64,000 bases of DNA, taken from Fusobacterium mortiferum. Lineage in GTDB: Bacteria; Fusobacteriota; Fusobacteriia; Fusobacteriales; Fusobacteriaceae. The notes below the pieces were generated by a model. The model was not told where the DNA came from and did not search any database. It was given only the letters and a program-made list of their open reading frames with translations. Below, in pieces: positions 16,462 through 25,446 of the stretch (position 1 is its first letter; the number at the start of each line of letters is the position of its first letter). The translations under genes were made by a program, and so were the position numbers. The stretch lies in NCBI RefSeq assembly GCF_016900045.1, contig NZ_JACSNP010000004.1, positions 62,001-126,000 of the forward strand, in the 5' to 3' direction.

Positions 16462-19203
16462 ATGGAAAAGAAATATGATAAATATGGTTATGATACGAAT
16501 GGATTTGATAAAAAAGGGATTCATAGACTTACAAAAACGAAATATGACTATTTTGGGTATGATGTTGATGGATTCAATATTAAAAAATTTAATAAAGATG
16601 GTATCCATAAAATAACTAAAACAAAATATGATGAAGAAGGATTTAATATTAAAGGGTATAATAAATATGGATTTGATAGAAAGGGAATACATAAAAGTAC
16701 TCATACTAAATATAATTTAGAAGGATTCGATATTGCTGGATATAATAAAAATGGATTCAATAAAGATAAACTTCATAAAGATACTCTCACAAAATATGAT
16801 TTAAACGGATTTAATTATGAAGGATATAATTCTAAAGGATACAACAAACGAGGATTTAATAAATTAGGATACCATTATCTAACTGAATCTAAATATGATG
16901 AAGAAGGATTTGATAAATATGGATACAATAAAGATGGATTTAATAGAAATGGTATTAATAAGTTTACCTTAACTAAATATGATACAGCTGGCTATGATAT
17001 TAATGGTATTGACAAACATGGAAAAACAAAAGGTGGAATAACTAATAAGAAAAAAGAAATTATTCTTCATAAAGAAAATAGCTTTAAAAATATAGAAAAA
17101 GAAAACTATGACCAAAAGAATATAGTTGAAATTACTCCTATAAGAAAAAAAGTTGTTATAGATAGATTTAAAGATATTGGAGAATTAAATTATTCATACC
17201 CTATTAACAAGAAAAATATTCTTTTTGCTTTAGAAGAGGAAGAACATATTAATAAAAGATTTTGTGAATACACTGTAACTAATATCGTACAGGAAAGTAT
17301 AGGACTCTATTCTGTTACCCTTACACAAAAAGAGGGAGAAGCACACCCTTTTAGTAGAAAAATACAGATAGATGAAGTCATGGAAGGAGGAAATATTTGG
17401 TGGGAAATCAATAACACTCCTGCTTATGCTGAAATTTTTCTAGTTTTTCCTGAAGAAGAGAAAATAGCTTTTAGATTTTTAAAAGGTCCAGCTCCAAGGG
17501 TAGGAACTGTTGTTAGAATATATTTACCAAATTACATAGAACCCCTTATTAAATGCTGGGAAAATAATTATTATGTAACTATGGTGAATACTTGGTTAAA
17601 AGATATAGAAAATTATACTCCAAATGTAACTGATTATAAAATAAATGGTTATTACAACAGTTGGCTTAGAGCTAATCAAAGAAAAGCTTTCAACCTTTTA
17701 AATATGAAGGCTGGTTTATTATGGGGTCCTCCTGGCACGGGAAAAACTACTACTATGAGTGCTATGATAGCTGAATATGTTGAGAGTAATCCACATGATA
17801 GTATTTTAATTGTAGGAAATACGAACTTGGCTGTTGATACTATATTTACAGGGTTTGATAAAATTTTAGATAAAGTTCCAAATAAAGATTTTATTAGAAA
17901 ATATTCAGTTAGGTATGGAGAAGCTTTTAACAGTAAAATGTATAAAGATAGAGAATATCTTCTCGCTAAAAATAATGATGAACATATTATGAGAGAACTT
18001 TTTATACTTGAGCAAGAAAAAGAAAAAATCCCTAATACTGATGTAGTAGCTTTAGCTAATTGGCAAGATAAATATGATAGATTAAAGAAACAATTAAAAT
18101 CAGCTTTAGAGAATGTAGTTCAAAATTATTCAGTTATTGCAATGACTTCTACTGTTGCTCTCTATAATTTTGAGCTATTACTAGACAATAAGTTTAACTT
18201 AGTAATTTTAGAAGAAGCTAGTCAAATAAATTTATGTCAAGCTCTTATGCTAACTCTTTTAGGAGAAAAAATAATATTTACAGGAGATGATAAACAACTA
18301 TCTCCAATTGTTCAAAGTAGTAATAAGGAAGCTCAAGAATATCTCGGTTATTCTATTTTTAAATATAAAACTTCCTATTTAAATGATAAAGTTTTTTTCC
18401 TAAATGAACAATCAAGAATGACAGAAAATATATGTAAAGTAGTTAGTCAAACATTTTATAATGGAGAATTAATTTTAGCCAAAAGTATTCCTAATCCTGA
18501 AAATTGGAAGAAAGAGAGAAAACTCAATAAAGATGATAAATTTAAGGGAAAAGATGTCATGGTAGTTGATATAGATGAAGATTCTAATTGGTCAAAACAA
18601 TATGGAGGAGCTATTAGATATGATTCTTGTTATGAAATAACAAAAATCTGTGAAAATCTAATAGACCACTATGATTCTAAACAAGAAGATATAAATATTT
18701 TAACTCCTTTTAGAGCTCAAAAAAATATGATTAAATCATTTTTAAAGAAAAGTCATTTACCTAGAATAAAAGTAAACACTATACATAAGAGTCAAGGTAG
18801 TGAATGTCATACAATTATTTTTGACCCTGTTGACGGAGAGAGTAAATTCTTAAGTACAAAAGAAGCTCAAAATATGATAAATGTCGCTATTAGTAGAGCC
18901 AAAGCAAGATTGATAGTATGTCTTAGTAAAAAAGATTACACTAATAAATCTCTTAATAAAATTGCTCATTTAATAGCACAACTCTCTGATACTACAAATA
19001 AAAATTTTGTTCCTCATATTAGTGAATTTATAAATAAGTCAGATTTTCCTAAAAATACTATTGGAAAAATTCTTGATTTTGAAAAATCTGGAATTTGTAA
19101 AGTTTTAAAATTTGATGAAAAGAGTATAACAGTTGCTATCCCTAATAAAGAAGCTATGACTAAAAAAATTTCTTTAGAGTTCTTATATAAAAAATATCTT
19201 TAA
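16462..19203 (+). CDS. UPF1-like SF1 helicase with N-terminal tandem-repeat array
   Basis: The C-terminal two thirds is an SF1B helicase of the UPF1/DNA2 type: Walker A GPPGTGKT 422-429, Walker B variant VILEEASQ, motif III FTGDDKQLSP, motif V NTIHKSQGSE and motif VI NVAISRAKARL. The first ~190 residues are six copies of a 28-residue unit (one of 33) built on a G(F/Y)(N/D)xx five-residue pattern and ending in KYD; see the repeat entry. Between residues 200 and 400 lies a unique region, perhaps the 1B-like or an OB domain. It starts at ATG 16462 behind GAGGGGG and is divergent from the restriction enzyme. Such helicases act in several defence systems and in RNA/DNA turnover; the target here is unknown. 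The repeats suggest a variable binding surface (inference). Confidence 0.8.
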   Translation: MEKKYDKYGYDTNGFDKKGIHRLTKTKYDYFGYDVDGFNIKKFNKDGIHKITKTKYDEEGFNIKGYNKYGFDRKGIHKSTHTKYNLEGFDIAGYNKNGFNKDKLHKDTLTKYDLNGFNYEGYNSKGYNKRGFNKLGYHYLTESKYDEEGFDKYGYNKDGFNRNGINKFTLTKYDTAGYDINGIDKHGKTKGGITNKKKEIILHKENSFKNIEKENYDQKNIVEITPIRKKVVIDRFKDIGELNYSYPINKKNILFALEEEEHINKRFCEYTVTNIVQESIGLYSVTLTQKEGEAHPFSRKIQIDEVMEGGNIWWEINNTPAYAEIFLVFPEEEKIAFRFLKGPAPRVGTVVRIYLPNYIEPLIKCWENNYYVTMVNTWLKDIENYTPNVTDYKINGYYNSWLRANQRKAFNLLNMKAGLLWGPPGTGKTTTMSAMIAEYVESNPHDSILIVGNTNLAVDTIFTGFDKILDKVPNKDFIRKYSVRYGEAFNSKMYKDREYLLAKNNDEHIMRELFILEQEKEKIPNTDVVALANWQDKYDRLKKQLKSALENVVQNYSVIAMTSTVALYNFELLLDNKFNLVILEEASQINLCQALMLTLLGEKIIFTGDDKQLSPIVQSSNKEAQEYLGYSIFKYKTSYLNDKVFFLNEQSRMTENICKVVSQTFYNGELILAKSIPNPENWKKERKLNKDDKFKGKDVMVVDIDEDSNWSKQYGGAIRYDSCYEITKICENLIDHYDSKQEDINILTPFRAQKNMIKSFLKKSHLPRIKVNTIHKSQGSECHTIIFDPVDGESKFLSTKEAQNMINVAISRAKARLIVCLSKKDYTNKSLNKIAHLIAQLSDTTNKNFVPHISEFINKSDFPKNTIGKILDFEKSGICKVLKFDEKSITVAIPNKEAMTKKISLEFLYKKYL
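16468..17025 (+). repeat. In-gene tandem repeat, 84-bp units (28 aa) encoding KYD-G(F/Y)(N/D) modules
   Basis: KYD/KYN triplets recur at residues 27, 55, 83, 111, 144 and 172 of the helicase, that is, steps of 28, 28, 28, 33 and 28 residues. Each unit reads roughly KYDxxGFDxxGYNxxGFNxxGIHxxT. The 33-residue unit holds one additional five-residue submodule, as expected if arrays grow or shrink by slippage or recombination. The DNA copies are similar but not identical. Confidence 0.85.
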
Positions 19204-19222
19204 TATACTTTGAAATAAATTT

Positions 19223-19271
19223 TTGATTCTTTCCAAGATTAATATCCACTATTATTTTTGGAAAGAATCAA
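19223..19271 (+). terminator. Terminator after the repeat-helicase
   Basis: A perfect 14-bp inverted repeat, TTGATTCTTTCCAA (19223-19236) and TTGGAAAGAATCAA (19258-19271), sits 20 bases after the helicase stop and before the convergent pseudogene. It may work in both directions. Confidence 0.7.
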
Positions 19272-19290
19272 TTTAATTATATCTTTTCTA

Positions 19291-20259
19291 TTATTTTTTA
19301 ATAGCCTCATATAGAGCAAATTCTATATCTCCATTATTTGTTTCTTCATATAAAATCTCATTTTGTTCCTGCATAGTCATCTCTCTAATATATACATCTC
19401 TTAGATTATTACTTGGTTTAATATTTTTTAATCTAAGATATCCATTTTCTTCATTAATCGTTGTAAATACAAGTGATTCCTTATCTAATTTTTGTCCAAC
19501 TAACTCTCTTGCTAATAAAGCAGTAATAAAAGTTTTTCCAAGTCCCACTACATCAGCCAAAAAAACTCCATTATATCTATCCAACATTCTCTTTGCTTGA
19601 TTTACAGCATCTGTTTGATATTTATAGTTTACAAATCCTGGAGGTAAATCTGAAGTATTTACTCCAATTTTATCTTCATTTATCTCATCTGCAAAATATT
19701 CAAATAAAAATTTTAAATAAAGTTCATAAGGAGTTATATCTTCTTTTATCCATGTATCATTTTTTAAGGTAGAAATATACTCATCATTTAAAGGTTCACT
19801 GACTTCCCACAATTTATCAAATTTTTCGAGAGCGTATTTTACATCTGATGAGTTTTTTAACTCCACATTAAATTCTAAATTACCCTTTAATCCACTATAT
19901 GAGAAATTACTTGATCCAGTTATTACTTTTCCAAAATCCTCTGATTTTTCTAAATCCTTTCTCATTATATAAACCTTGGCATGAATTTTATCATATGGAT
20001 ATACTCTTATTTCTATTTTTCCTTCTTGTATATATTGAATAAACTTTCTTACGCCTAAATCAATTTCATAAGTGTCTTCTGAATTTTCTAGTTCTTGTTT
20101 AATTGCTTTTTTAGTAAACATTTTTATTTCTTTAGTTGAAAAATAATATTTTTCTCCATCAGAACTTTTGGCGATATTATTTAATAGAGCAACTTCTTCA
20201 TCAACATTTATTCCCACTAATATTCTAATTTTCTCTACATTCTCTAATTTAATTACTCT
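19291..20259 (-). pseudogene. Remnant of a PLD-SNF2 helicase (5' truncated, internally deleted)
   Basis: The reading frame is open from 20259 (after a TAA at 20260-20262) and its first residues already resemble the inside of a phospholipase-D-like domain (KIRILVGINVDEE), so the true N-terminus is missing; a GTG at 20217 is the first plausible start left. HAKVYIM and TGSSNFSYSG are the PLD-type motifs. They lead into an SNF2 helicase beginning (YQTDAVNQA, then Walker A ADVVGLGKTF). Right after that motif the protein jumps to a typical C-terminal tail without motifs II-VI, so several hundred residues have been lost in frame. PLD-SNF2 proteins occur in defence islands. It is very unlikely to be an active helicase. 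Confidence 0.75.
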
Positions 20260-20383
20260 TTAATATTTTATCATAAAATCATTTTAAAAAAAACTTTTCA
20301 TTTTTAATTTTATTATTCATTTTTATTATACATTATTTCATCACTCTTTTTCCACCTTTCTTATCCTAACTAAATTTATTTTG

Positions 20384-20412
20384 TAGACATAATTGGTAAA
20401 ACATATTATAAT
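20384..20412 (+). promoter_or_regulatory. Putative promoter of the TtcA-like pair
   Basis: TAGACA (20384-20389) and TATAAT (20407-20412), 17-base spacer, about 30 bases ahead of the start codon at 20445. Confidence 0.5.
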
Positions 20413-20444
20413 ATATTGTATTTACTATAATTTTAGGAGGACCG

Positions 20445-21239
20445 ATGAGTAAAGGAGAATTAGCTCTAGAGAGCATTAGAACTACATATAGAAAGAAAAT
20501 TTGGAGTAAGTTTATAAAAGCTGTAAAGGATTTTGATTTAATAGAAGATGGAGATAGAATAGCCGTTGGAGTATCTGGTGGTAAGGATAGTCTTTTACTA
20601 TGTAAGCTATTCCAAGAATTAAAAAAGGATAGAAGTAAGAACTTTGAAGTTGCCTTTATATCTATGAATCCAGGGTTTGGTGCTATGGATATGGAGCAAT
20701 TCAAAAAAAATCTTGAAGAGTTAGATATCCCTTGTGAGATATTTGATGCTAACGTATGGGAGGTAGCATTTAGAGAGGATCCAGAGGGACCTTGTTTCCT
20801 ATGTGCTAAGATGAGAAGAGGTGTACTATACAACAAGGTAGAGGAGTTAGGTTACAATAAGTTAGCTCTTGGACACCACTTTGATGACGTAGTTGAAACT
20901 ACTATGATAAATATGTTCTATGCAGGAACTGTAAAAACAATGATACCAAAGGTTAGCTCAACAAGTGGAAAGATGTCAGTAATTAGACCTCTTGTATATA
21001 TCAAAGAGAAAGATATCATAGCATATACTCAAAGAAACGAGATATCACCTATGAGCTGTGGTTGTCCAATAGAAGCTGGAAAGGTTGATTCTAAGAGAAA
21101 GGAGATTAAAAATCTTCTAGCTGAATTGGAAAAAACTAATCCAAATGTAAAACAAAGTATATTCAACTCTATGAAAAATATAAATATAGATTATGTAATG
21201 GGATATACTAGAGGAAACAAGGTAAAAGGTGAGATGTAA
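20445..21239 (+). CDS. TtcA-like PP-loop ATPase, copy 1 (tRNA 2-thiolation family)
   Basis: N-type ATP pyrophosphatase of the TtcA/CTU1 group, whose members activate a tRNA base with ATP and exchange oxygen for sulfur (cytidine-32 in TtcA). The PP-loop VGVSGGKDS lies near residues 44-52, the CxxC pair in PCFLCAKMRRG near 116-122, and LGHHFDDVVETT follows. A further Cys pair, MSCGC, near residue 205 stands where TtcA-like proteins supply additional ligands for a 4Fe-4S cluster. At 264 residues it is shorter than E. coli TtcA (311). The ATG at 20445 follows AGGAGG closely. It is head-to-tail with a second copy; only one base separates stop and start. Whether each copy modifies a different tRNA position is unknown. 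Confidence 0.85.
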   Translation: MSKGELALESIRTTYRKKIWSKFIKAVKDFDLIEDGDRIAVGVSGGKDSLLLCKLFQELKKDRSKNFEVAFISMNPGFGAMDMEQFKKNLEELDIPCEIFDANVWEVAFREDPEGPCFLCAKMRRGVLYNKVEELGYNKLALGHHFDDVVETTMINMFYAGTVKTMIPKVSSTSGKMSVIRPLVYIKEKDIIAYTQRNEISPMSCGCPIEAGKVDSKRKEIKNLLAELEKTNPNVKQSIFNSMKNINIDYVMGYTRGNKVKGEM

Positions 21240-21240
21240 G

Positions 21241-21996
21241 ATGGAAAAGGAAAAGAGTAACTCTATCTTAAAAAATATTGAGGGAAAAGGATTTGGAAAA
21301 ACTATATGGAGCCCAATAGGGAGAGCTATGCACAAGTACAATATGGTGGAACCTGGAGATAGAATAGCTGTTGGGGTATCTGGTGGTAAAGATAGTATGA
21401 CAACTCTAAACGCCCTTGTTAGAGTAAAGAAGATAGCACAAATTGATTTTGATATCATTCCTATACATATACACCCTAACACTGATAAAGCTTCATATGA
21501 GAAGATAGAAAAATATTGTGAAAGCTTAGGATTAAAATTACAAGTTGAGCCTACTAACCTTAGTGAGATGCTATTTGGAGAGAAAGAGGTAAAAAATCCT
21601 TGCTTCCTATGTGGAAGAATAAGAAGGGGGATACTATACAGAATGATGAAGGAGCAAAATATAAATAAGCTTGCTCTTGGACATCATAAAGATGATATTA
21701 TAGAGACTTTCCTTATGAATGTATTCTATCAAGGAAATATGAAAATGATGAAACCTAGCTATGTATCTGAAGAGTATGGAGTAAGGGTAATCAGACCTCT
21801 TGCCTATGTTGAGGAGAGTGACATCATCAGATATGTAAAAAAACAGGAGTTACCTGTGGTAGCCTCAGATTGTCCATACGAGACTAGTGAGAACTCTAAG
21901 AGACTTAGAGTAAAAAATCTTATCAAAGAGTTGTCTACTGAAAACAAAGATGTTAGAAGTGTTGTTTTCAATAGTATTAAAGAGTTACTAGATTAA
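21241..21996 (+). CDS. TtcA-like PP-loop ATPase, copy 2
   Basis: A 251-residue paralogue of the upstream gene. It has VGVSGGKDS near residue 43, PCFLCGRIRRG with the CxxC pair, and LGHHKDDIIETF. The start is ATG 21241, with the ribosome site AGGTGAG (21227-21233) inside the last codons of copy 1, so the two are translationally linked. Copy 2 has a single Cys (SDCPYE) where copy 1 has MSCGC, so the set of possible Fe-S ligands differs between the two. This suggests that they are not simple duplicates but may form a heteromer or act on different substrates (inference). Confidence 0.83.
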   Translation: MEKEKSNSILKNIEGKGFGKTIWSPIGRAMHKYNMVEPGDRIAVGVSGGKDSMTTLNALVRVKKIAQIDFDIIPIHIHPNTDKASYEKIEKYCESLGLKLQVEPTNLSEMLFGEKEVKNPCFLCGRIRRGILYRMMKEQNINKLALGHHKDDIIETFLMNVFYQGNMKMMKPSYVSEEYGVRVIRPLAYVEESDIIRYVKKQELPVVASDCPYETSENSKRLRVKNLIKELSTENKDVRSVVFNSIKELLD

Positions 21997-22055
21997 TTTA
22001 TTCTAGTTAAATATCTTATGTCATATACTCAAATATTTCTATTTTTTTTAGAATA

Positions 22056-22064
22056 TGATATAAT
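22056..22064 (+). promoter_or_regulatory. Extended -10 promoter before the response regulator
   Basis: TGATATAAT at 22056-22064 is a textbook extended -10 element; no good -35 is visible. It lies about 40 bases upstream of the start at 22107 and would drive the five-gene block to 28248. Confidence 0.5.
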
Positions 22065-22106
22065 TAGAAAAACAAGATGACATAATGAAATTTGAAAGGT
22101 GAAAAG

Positions 22107-22781
22107 ATGAATATTCTCGTGGTACAAAGAGAGAAAAAACAGGGTGAGTATATAGCTAAGGGACTTAAGGAGTCTGGATATAGTGTAGATTATACTGATA
22201 ACTTAGAGGAAGCTTCACATCTATTGGAGATGATTTCCTACAATTTAGCTATAATTGATACTGTCATCTCTAAAAAATCGGGGGTAGATTTTTGTAAGAG
22301 TATTAAGAGTATTAACAACTCTATTGGGATACTTTTCTTATCCTCAGATACTGATATCAATATAAAGGTCAAAGCCTTAGAGTGTGGTGGAGATGACTAT
22401 GTAGTAAAACCTTTTCCTTTTATAGAGCTTCTAGCTAGAGTTAAAGCTATCTTACGTAGAACAGGAGCAAAGAGCGTGGTCAATAATACATTAAGTATAA
22501 AGGGATTGACTCTTAACTATCTAACTAGAGAGGCCTATAGAGAAGAGAGAAAAATTGAATTAACATCAAAGGAGTTTTCTCTTCTAGAGTATTTTATGAG
22601 GAATAAAAATATAGTTCTCACTCGTACAGTTTTAAAGGAGCAGATATGGGGAATAGACTTTCTATCTGATACCAATATTGTAGATGTATATGTTACCCAT
22701 CTAAGAAACAAGATAGATAAAGAATTTAATTACAAGTTTCTTCATACAGTAAGGGGAGCTGGCTATATTTTTAAGGGGTAG
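22107..22781 (+). CDS. OmpR-family response regulator, orphan
   Basis: A 224-residue two-domain regulator. The receiver domain (1-120) has the phosphoacceptor Asp51 in AIIDTVIS, a late Lys in VVKPFPF and a conserved acidic start; the C-terminal winged helix (about 130-224) has ELTSKEFSLLEYF and the recognition part NIVDVYVTHLRNKID ending in RGAGYIF. I start it at ATG 22107, because AAGGTGA at 22096-22102 fits that start and not the TTG further upstream. No histidine kinase is encoded nearby, so its partner is elsewhere. It leads a cluster with a 48-aa protein and two acyl-activating fusion enzymes and may control lipid remodelling (inference from position only). Confidence 0.9.
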   Translation: MNILVVQREKKQGEYIAKGLKESGYSVDYTDNLEEASHLLEMISYNLAIIDTVISKKSGVDFCKSIKSINNSIGILFLSSDTDINIKVKALECGGDDYVVKPFPFIELLARVKAILRRTGAKSVVNNTLSIKGLTLNYLTREAYREERKIELTSKEFSLLEYFMRNKNIVLTRTVLKEQIWGIDFLSDTNIVDVYVTHLRNKIDKEFNYKFLHTVRGAGYIFKG

Positions 22782-22796
22782 TGAAGGGAGTTAATT

Positions 22797-22943
22797 ATGA
22801 ATTTTTATGAAAAGATGTTAATAAAAGTATTAGAAAAAAGTATGTCTGCACAGGATAGTGAGATACTAAAAAAATTAAAATCTGGAATAGATTTAAGTGC
22901 CCAAGATAAAAAAGAGCTTGAGGAGTTAATCGATAGCTTATAG
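22797..22943 (+). CDS. 48-aa charged small protein
   Basis: ATG at 22797 behind GAAGGGAG, stop TAG at 22941-22943. The product begins MNFYEKMLIKVLEKSMSAQD and ends in a Lys/Glu/Leu-rich helix (KKELEELIDSL). It is likely a single amphipathic helical hairpin, without membrane segment or Cys. It is tightly packed between the response regulator (15-base gap) and the acyl-ligase fusion (12-base gap with its own AGGAGG site following), which argues that it is really translated. Function unknown. Confidence 0.65.
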   Translation: MNFYEKMLIKVLEKSMSAQDSEILKKLKSGIDLSAQDKKELEELIDSL

Positions 22944-22955
22944 GCAGGAGGAGTT

Positions 22956-25445
22956 ATGAAATTTATATATGATAGAAATAAGACAGCTGTCATTTTTGGA
23001 GAGAAGGAGTATAGTTACAAAGAGATTATCAGAGGTATAAAGTACTACTCTACTCTTCTGAAGGAAGCTGGAAAAGTGGTTGTAACTATGGAGAATAGAC
23101 CAGAGATGATATGTTCTATCTTCTCTATCTGGAATAGTGAACAAACTGCTGTTGTTTTAGATTCTGGGTATACTGGAGAACAGTTTGCTTACGCTTTTTC
23201 TGATTCAGAGCCTAGATATATTTTCACATCTAAAAAAGTTGTGGAAAGAGTAAAAGAGGGAATTGAGTTATCTAAAAAAAATATAGAGATAATAGTAATA
23301 GATGATATCTCTATCCCAGAAGATTTTACACCTGATAACTATGAGGTAGTTATTGAAGATTTAGAAAGAGTTGCTCTTCTACTATATACTTCTGGAACTA
23401 CTGGTAATCCAAAGGGAGTTATGCTTACATTTAATAACTTAGAATCAAATATAAAGGCTGTAAGAGAGATTGATCTTGTAAATGATAGTGATAGAGTTTT
23501 AGCAATTCTACCTTATCACCACATTTTACCTCTTAATCTAACAATGTTGATGCCTATGTATTTTGGAACATTCCTAGTAATACTTGAGGAGTTATCTTCA
23601 GAGGCTTTAAAAACAGCTCTAAAAAAACACAGAATAAGTGTTATAATTGGAGTTCCTAGAGTTTGGGAGATGTTACATAAGGCTATTATGGGTAAAATCA
23701 ACAGTAGTTCTCTAACTAAGAAAATTTTTAATATATGTAAGAAGATTGATAATCTAACATTGAGTAAGAAGGTATTTAAAAAGGTATCTGATGAGCTTGG
23801 TGGATGTATGAGAGTAGTTGTTTCTGGTGGGGCAAAACTTGACCCAGAAATTTCCGCTGACTTTAAAGCTTTAGGACTTCCTATCATTGAGGGGTATGGA
23901 CTTACTGAAACATCTCCTATAATTGCTTTTAATCGTCCTAATAACAATGTTCTTGGTTCGGCTGGACAACTTATCCCAGATGTTGAAGTTAAGATTGCCC
24001 AAGATGAGGAGATATTAGTTAGAGGAGCCAATGTAATGAAGGGGTATTACAACAACCCTAAGGCAACTGCAGAGGCTATAGATAGTGATGGTTGGTTCCA
24101 CACTGGAGACCTTGGAAAATTTGAGGGAGACTCTCTATTTATAATAGGAAGAAAAAAGGAGATGATAGTTTTATCAAATGGTAAAAATATCAACCCTGGA
24201 GATATTGAATCAGCTATTCTAAAGGAGACAGATTTAATAAAAGAGATAGCTGTAATGGAGTATAACAACCATTTAATGGCTGTAGTTTATCCTGATTTTG
24301 ACCTTATCAAAAGAAGAAAAATAGCTAATATCAAAGAGACTTTAAAGTGGGAAATCATTGATAAGTACAATGTGACAGCTCCTAAGTATAGAAAAATATT
24401 GGAGATAAAAATTGTAAAAGATGAGCTTCCTAAAACTAAGCTTGGTAAGATTAGAAGATTTATGTTAGCAGACTTCTTAAAAAAGGCTGATGAAGAGGTT
24501 AAAGATAGCTCTCAATTAAAGAAAGAACCTGTTGCTATTCCTCAAGATTTACTGTCTGAGTATGAAACTCTGAAAAAATATTTAGAATCTACTTTTAACG
24601 TTGAAGTAGAGCCAGATCTTCATCTAGAGTTAGATTTAGGTTTAGATTCACTAGATATTGTAGAGATTCTATCATTTATTGAAACAAGTTTTGGAGTAAA
24701 AATTAGTGAGGAACAGTTTAGTAATTTAAAAAATATCTTAGATATAGCTAAATATATAAAGGACAATGGAGGAGAGTATCATCAAGAGAACTTAGATTGG
24801 AAGAGCATTCTTAACCAAGATATAGATGTACCACTTCCTAAATCAAGTTTCATGATTGGATTTACAAGATTACTATTCAAACCTATATTTATGTTGTATT
24901 TCCGTCTACGTAAACTAGATACTGATAAGATACCTGAATCTCCTGCTATATATGTAGGTAACCATCAAAGTTTCCTAGATGCTTTTATCTTCAATCAGGC
25001 TATGCCTAGTTCAAAGTTAAAAGATACTTACTTCATAGCTGTAGCTGTACACTTTGATACACCACTTAGAAGATATCTTGCAGATAGAGGAAATATTATT
25101 ATCATTGATATCAACAAGAACTTAAAAGAGACACTTCAAATCTCTGCTAAAGTTTTAAAAGAGGGTAAAAATCTAGTGATATTCCCAGAGGGAGCAAGAA
25201 CTAGAGATGGAGAGTTACAAGAGTTTAAAAAGACATTTGCTATACTTTCTAAGGAGTTAAATATTCCAGTTGTACCTTTTGGTATCAGAGGAGCTTATGA
25301 AGCTATGCCATATGGAAGTAGTTTCCCTAAGGCTACTCCTATTGATATTAAGTTCTTTGATGAGATAGAGCCAGAAGAGTTAACTATAGATGAGATAGTT
25401 AAGGATACTAAAAAAGAGATACATGATTGGCTATCAGAGGAGTAA
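22956..25445 (+). CDS. Acyl-ACP synthetase / ACP / PlsC acyltransferase fusion, copy 1
   Basis: An 829-residue three-part enzyme. Residues 1 to about 510 form an ANL adenylating domain: LLYTSGTTGNPKGVML (P-loop), GYGLTETSP, GWFHTGDLG and a late KTKLGKIRR lysine motif. Residues ~535-610 are a built-in acyl carrier domain with DLGLDSLDIVE, in which Ser565 should carry phosphopantetheine. Residues ~640-829 are a PlsC acyltransferase: NHQSFLDAF with HX4D at 670-675, then FPEGARTRDG. Predicted action: activate a fatty acid with ATP, load it on the fused carrier and pass it to a glycerophospholipid acceptor, in the manner of Aas but with its own ACP. No strong membrane segment except a weak one before PlsC. 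A paralogue lies just downstream. Confidence 0.87.
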   Translation: MKFIYDRNKTAVIFGEKEYSYKEIIRGIKYYSTLLKEAGKVVVTMENRPEMICSIFSIWNSEQTAVVLDSGYTGEQFAYAFSDSEPRYIFTSKKVVERVKEGIELSKKNIEIIVIDDISIPEDFTPDNYEVVIEDLERVALLLYTSGTTGNPKGVMLTFNNLESNIKAVREIDLVNDSDRVLAILPYHHILPLNLTMLMPMYFGTFLVILEELSSEALKTALKKHRISVIIGVPRVWEMLHKAIMGKINSSSLTKKIFNICKKIDNLTLSKKVFKKVSDELGGCMRVVVSGGAKLDPEISADFKALGLPIIEGYGLTETSPIIAFNRPNNNVLGSAGQLIPDVEVKIAQDEEILVRGANVMKGYYNNPKATAEAIDSDGWFHTGDLGKFEGDSLFIIGRKKEMIVLSNGKNINPGDIESAILKETDLIKEIAVMEYNNHLMAVVYPDFDLIKRRKIANIKETLKWEIIDKYNVTAPKYRKILEIKIVKDELPKTKLGKIRRFMLADFLKKADEEVKDSSQLKKEPVAIPQDLLSEYETLKKYLESTFNVEVEPDLHLELDLGLDSLDIVEILSFIETSFGVKISEEQFSNLKNILDIAKYIKDNGGEYHQENLDWKSILNQDIDVPLPKSSFMIGFTRLLFKPIFMLYFRLRKLDTDKIPESPAIYVGNHQSFLDAFIFNQAMPSSKLKDTYFIAVAVHFDTPLRRYLADRGNIIIIDINKNLKETLQISAKVLKEGKNLVIFPEGARTRDGELQEFKKTFAILSKELNIPVVPFGIRGAYEAMPYGSSFPKATPIDIKFFDEIEPEELTIDEIVKDTKKEIHDWLSEE

Positions 25446-25446
25446 A

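Noticed and set aside
16354-16704. Minus-strand hydrophobic ORF opposite the repeat region
   Set aside because: It is the reverse reading of the YDxxGF repeats (Phe/Ile/Ser pattern) and runs into the divergent promoter area; no ribosome site.
16468-17025. Regular 84-bp repeats that could suggest a CRISPR array
   Set aside because: The repeats are contiguous, keep one reading frame, encode a periodic peptide and have no spacers.
22805-22993. Short minus-strand ORF opposite the 48-aa gene
   Set aside because: Lies against the direction of a tightly packed plus-strand operon and lacks a ribosome site.
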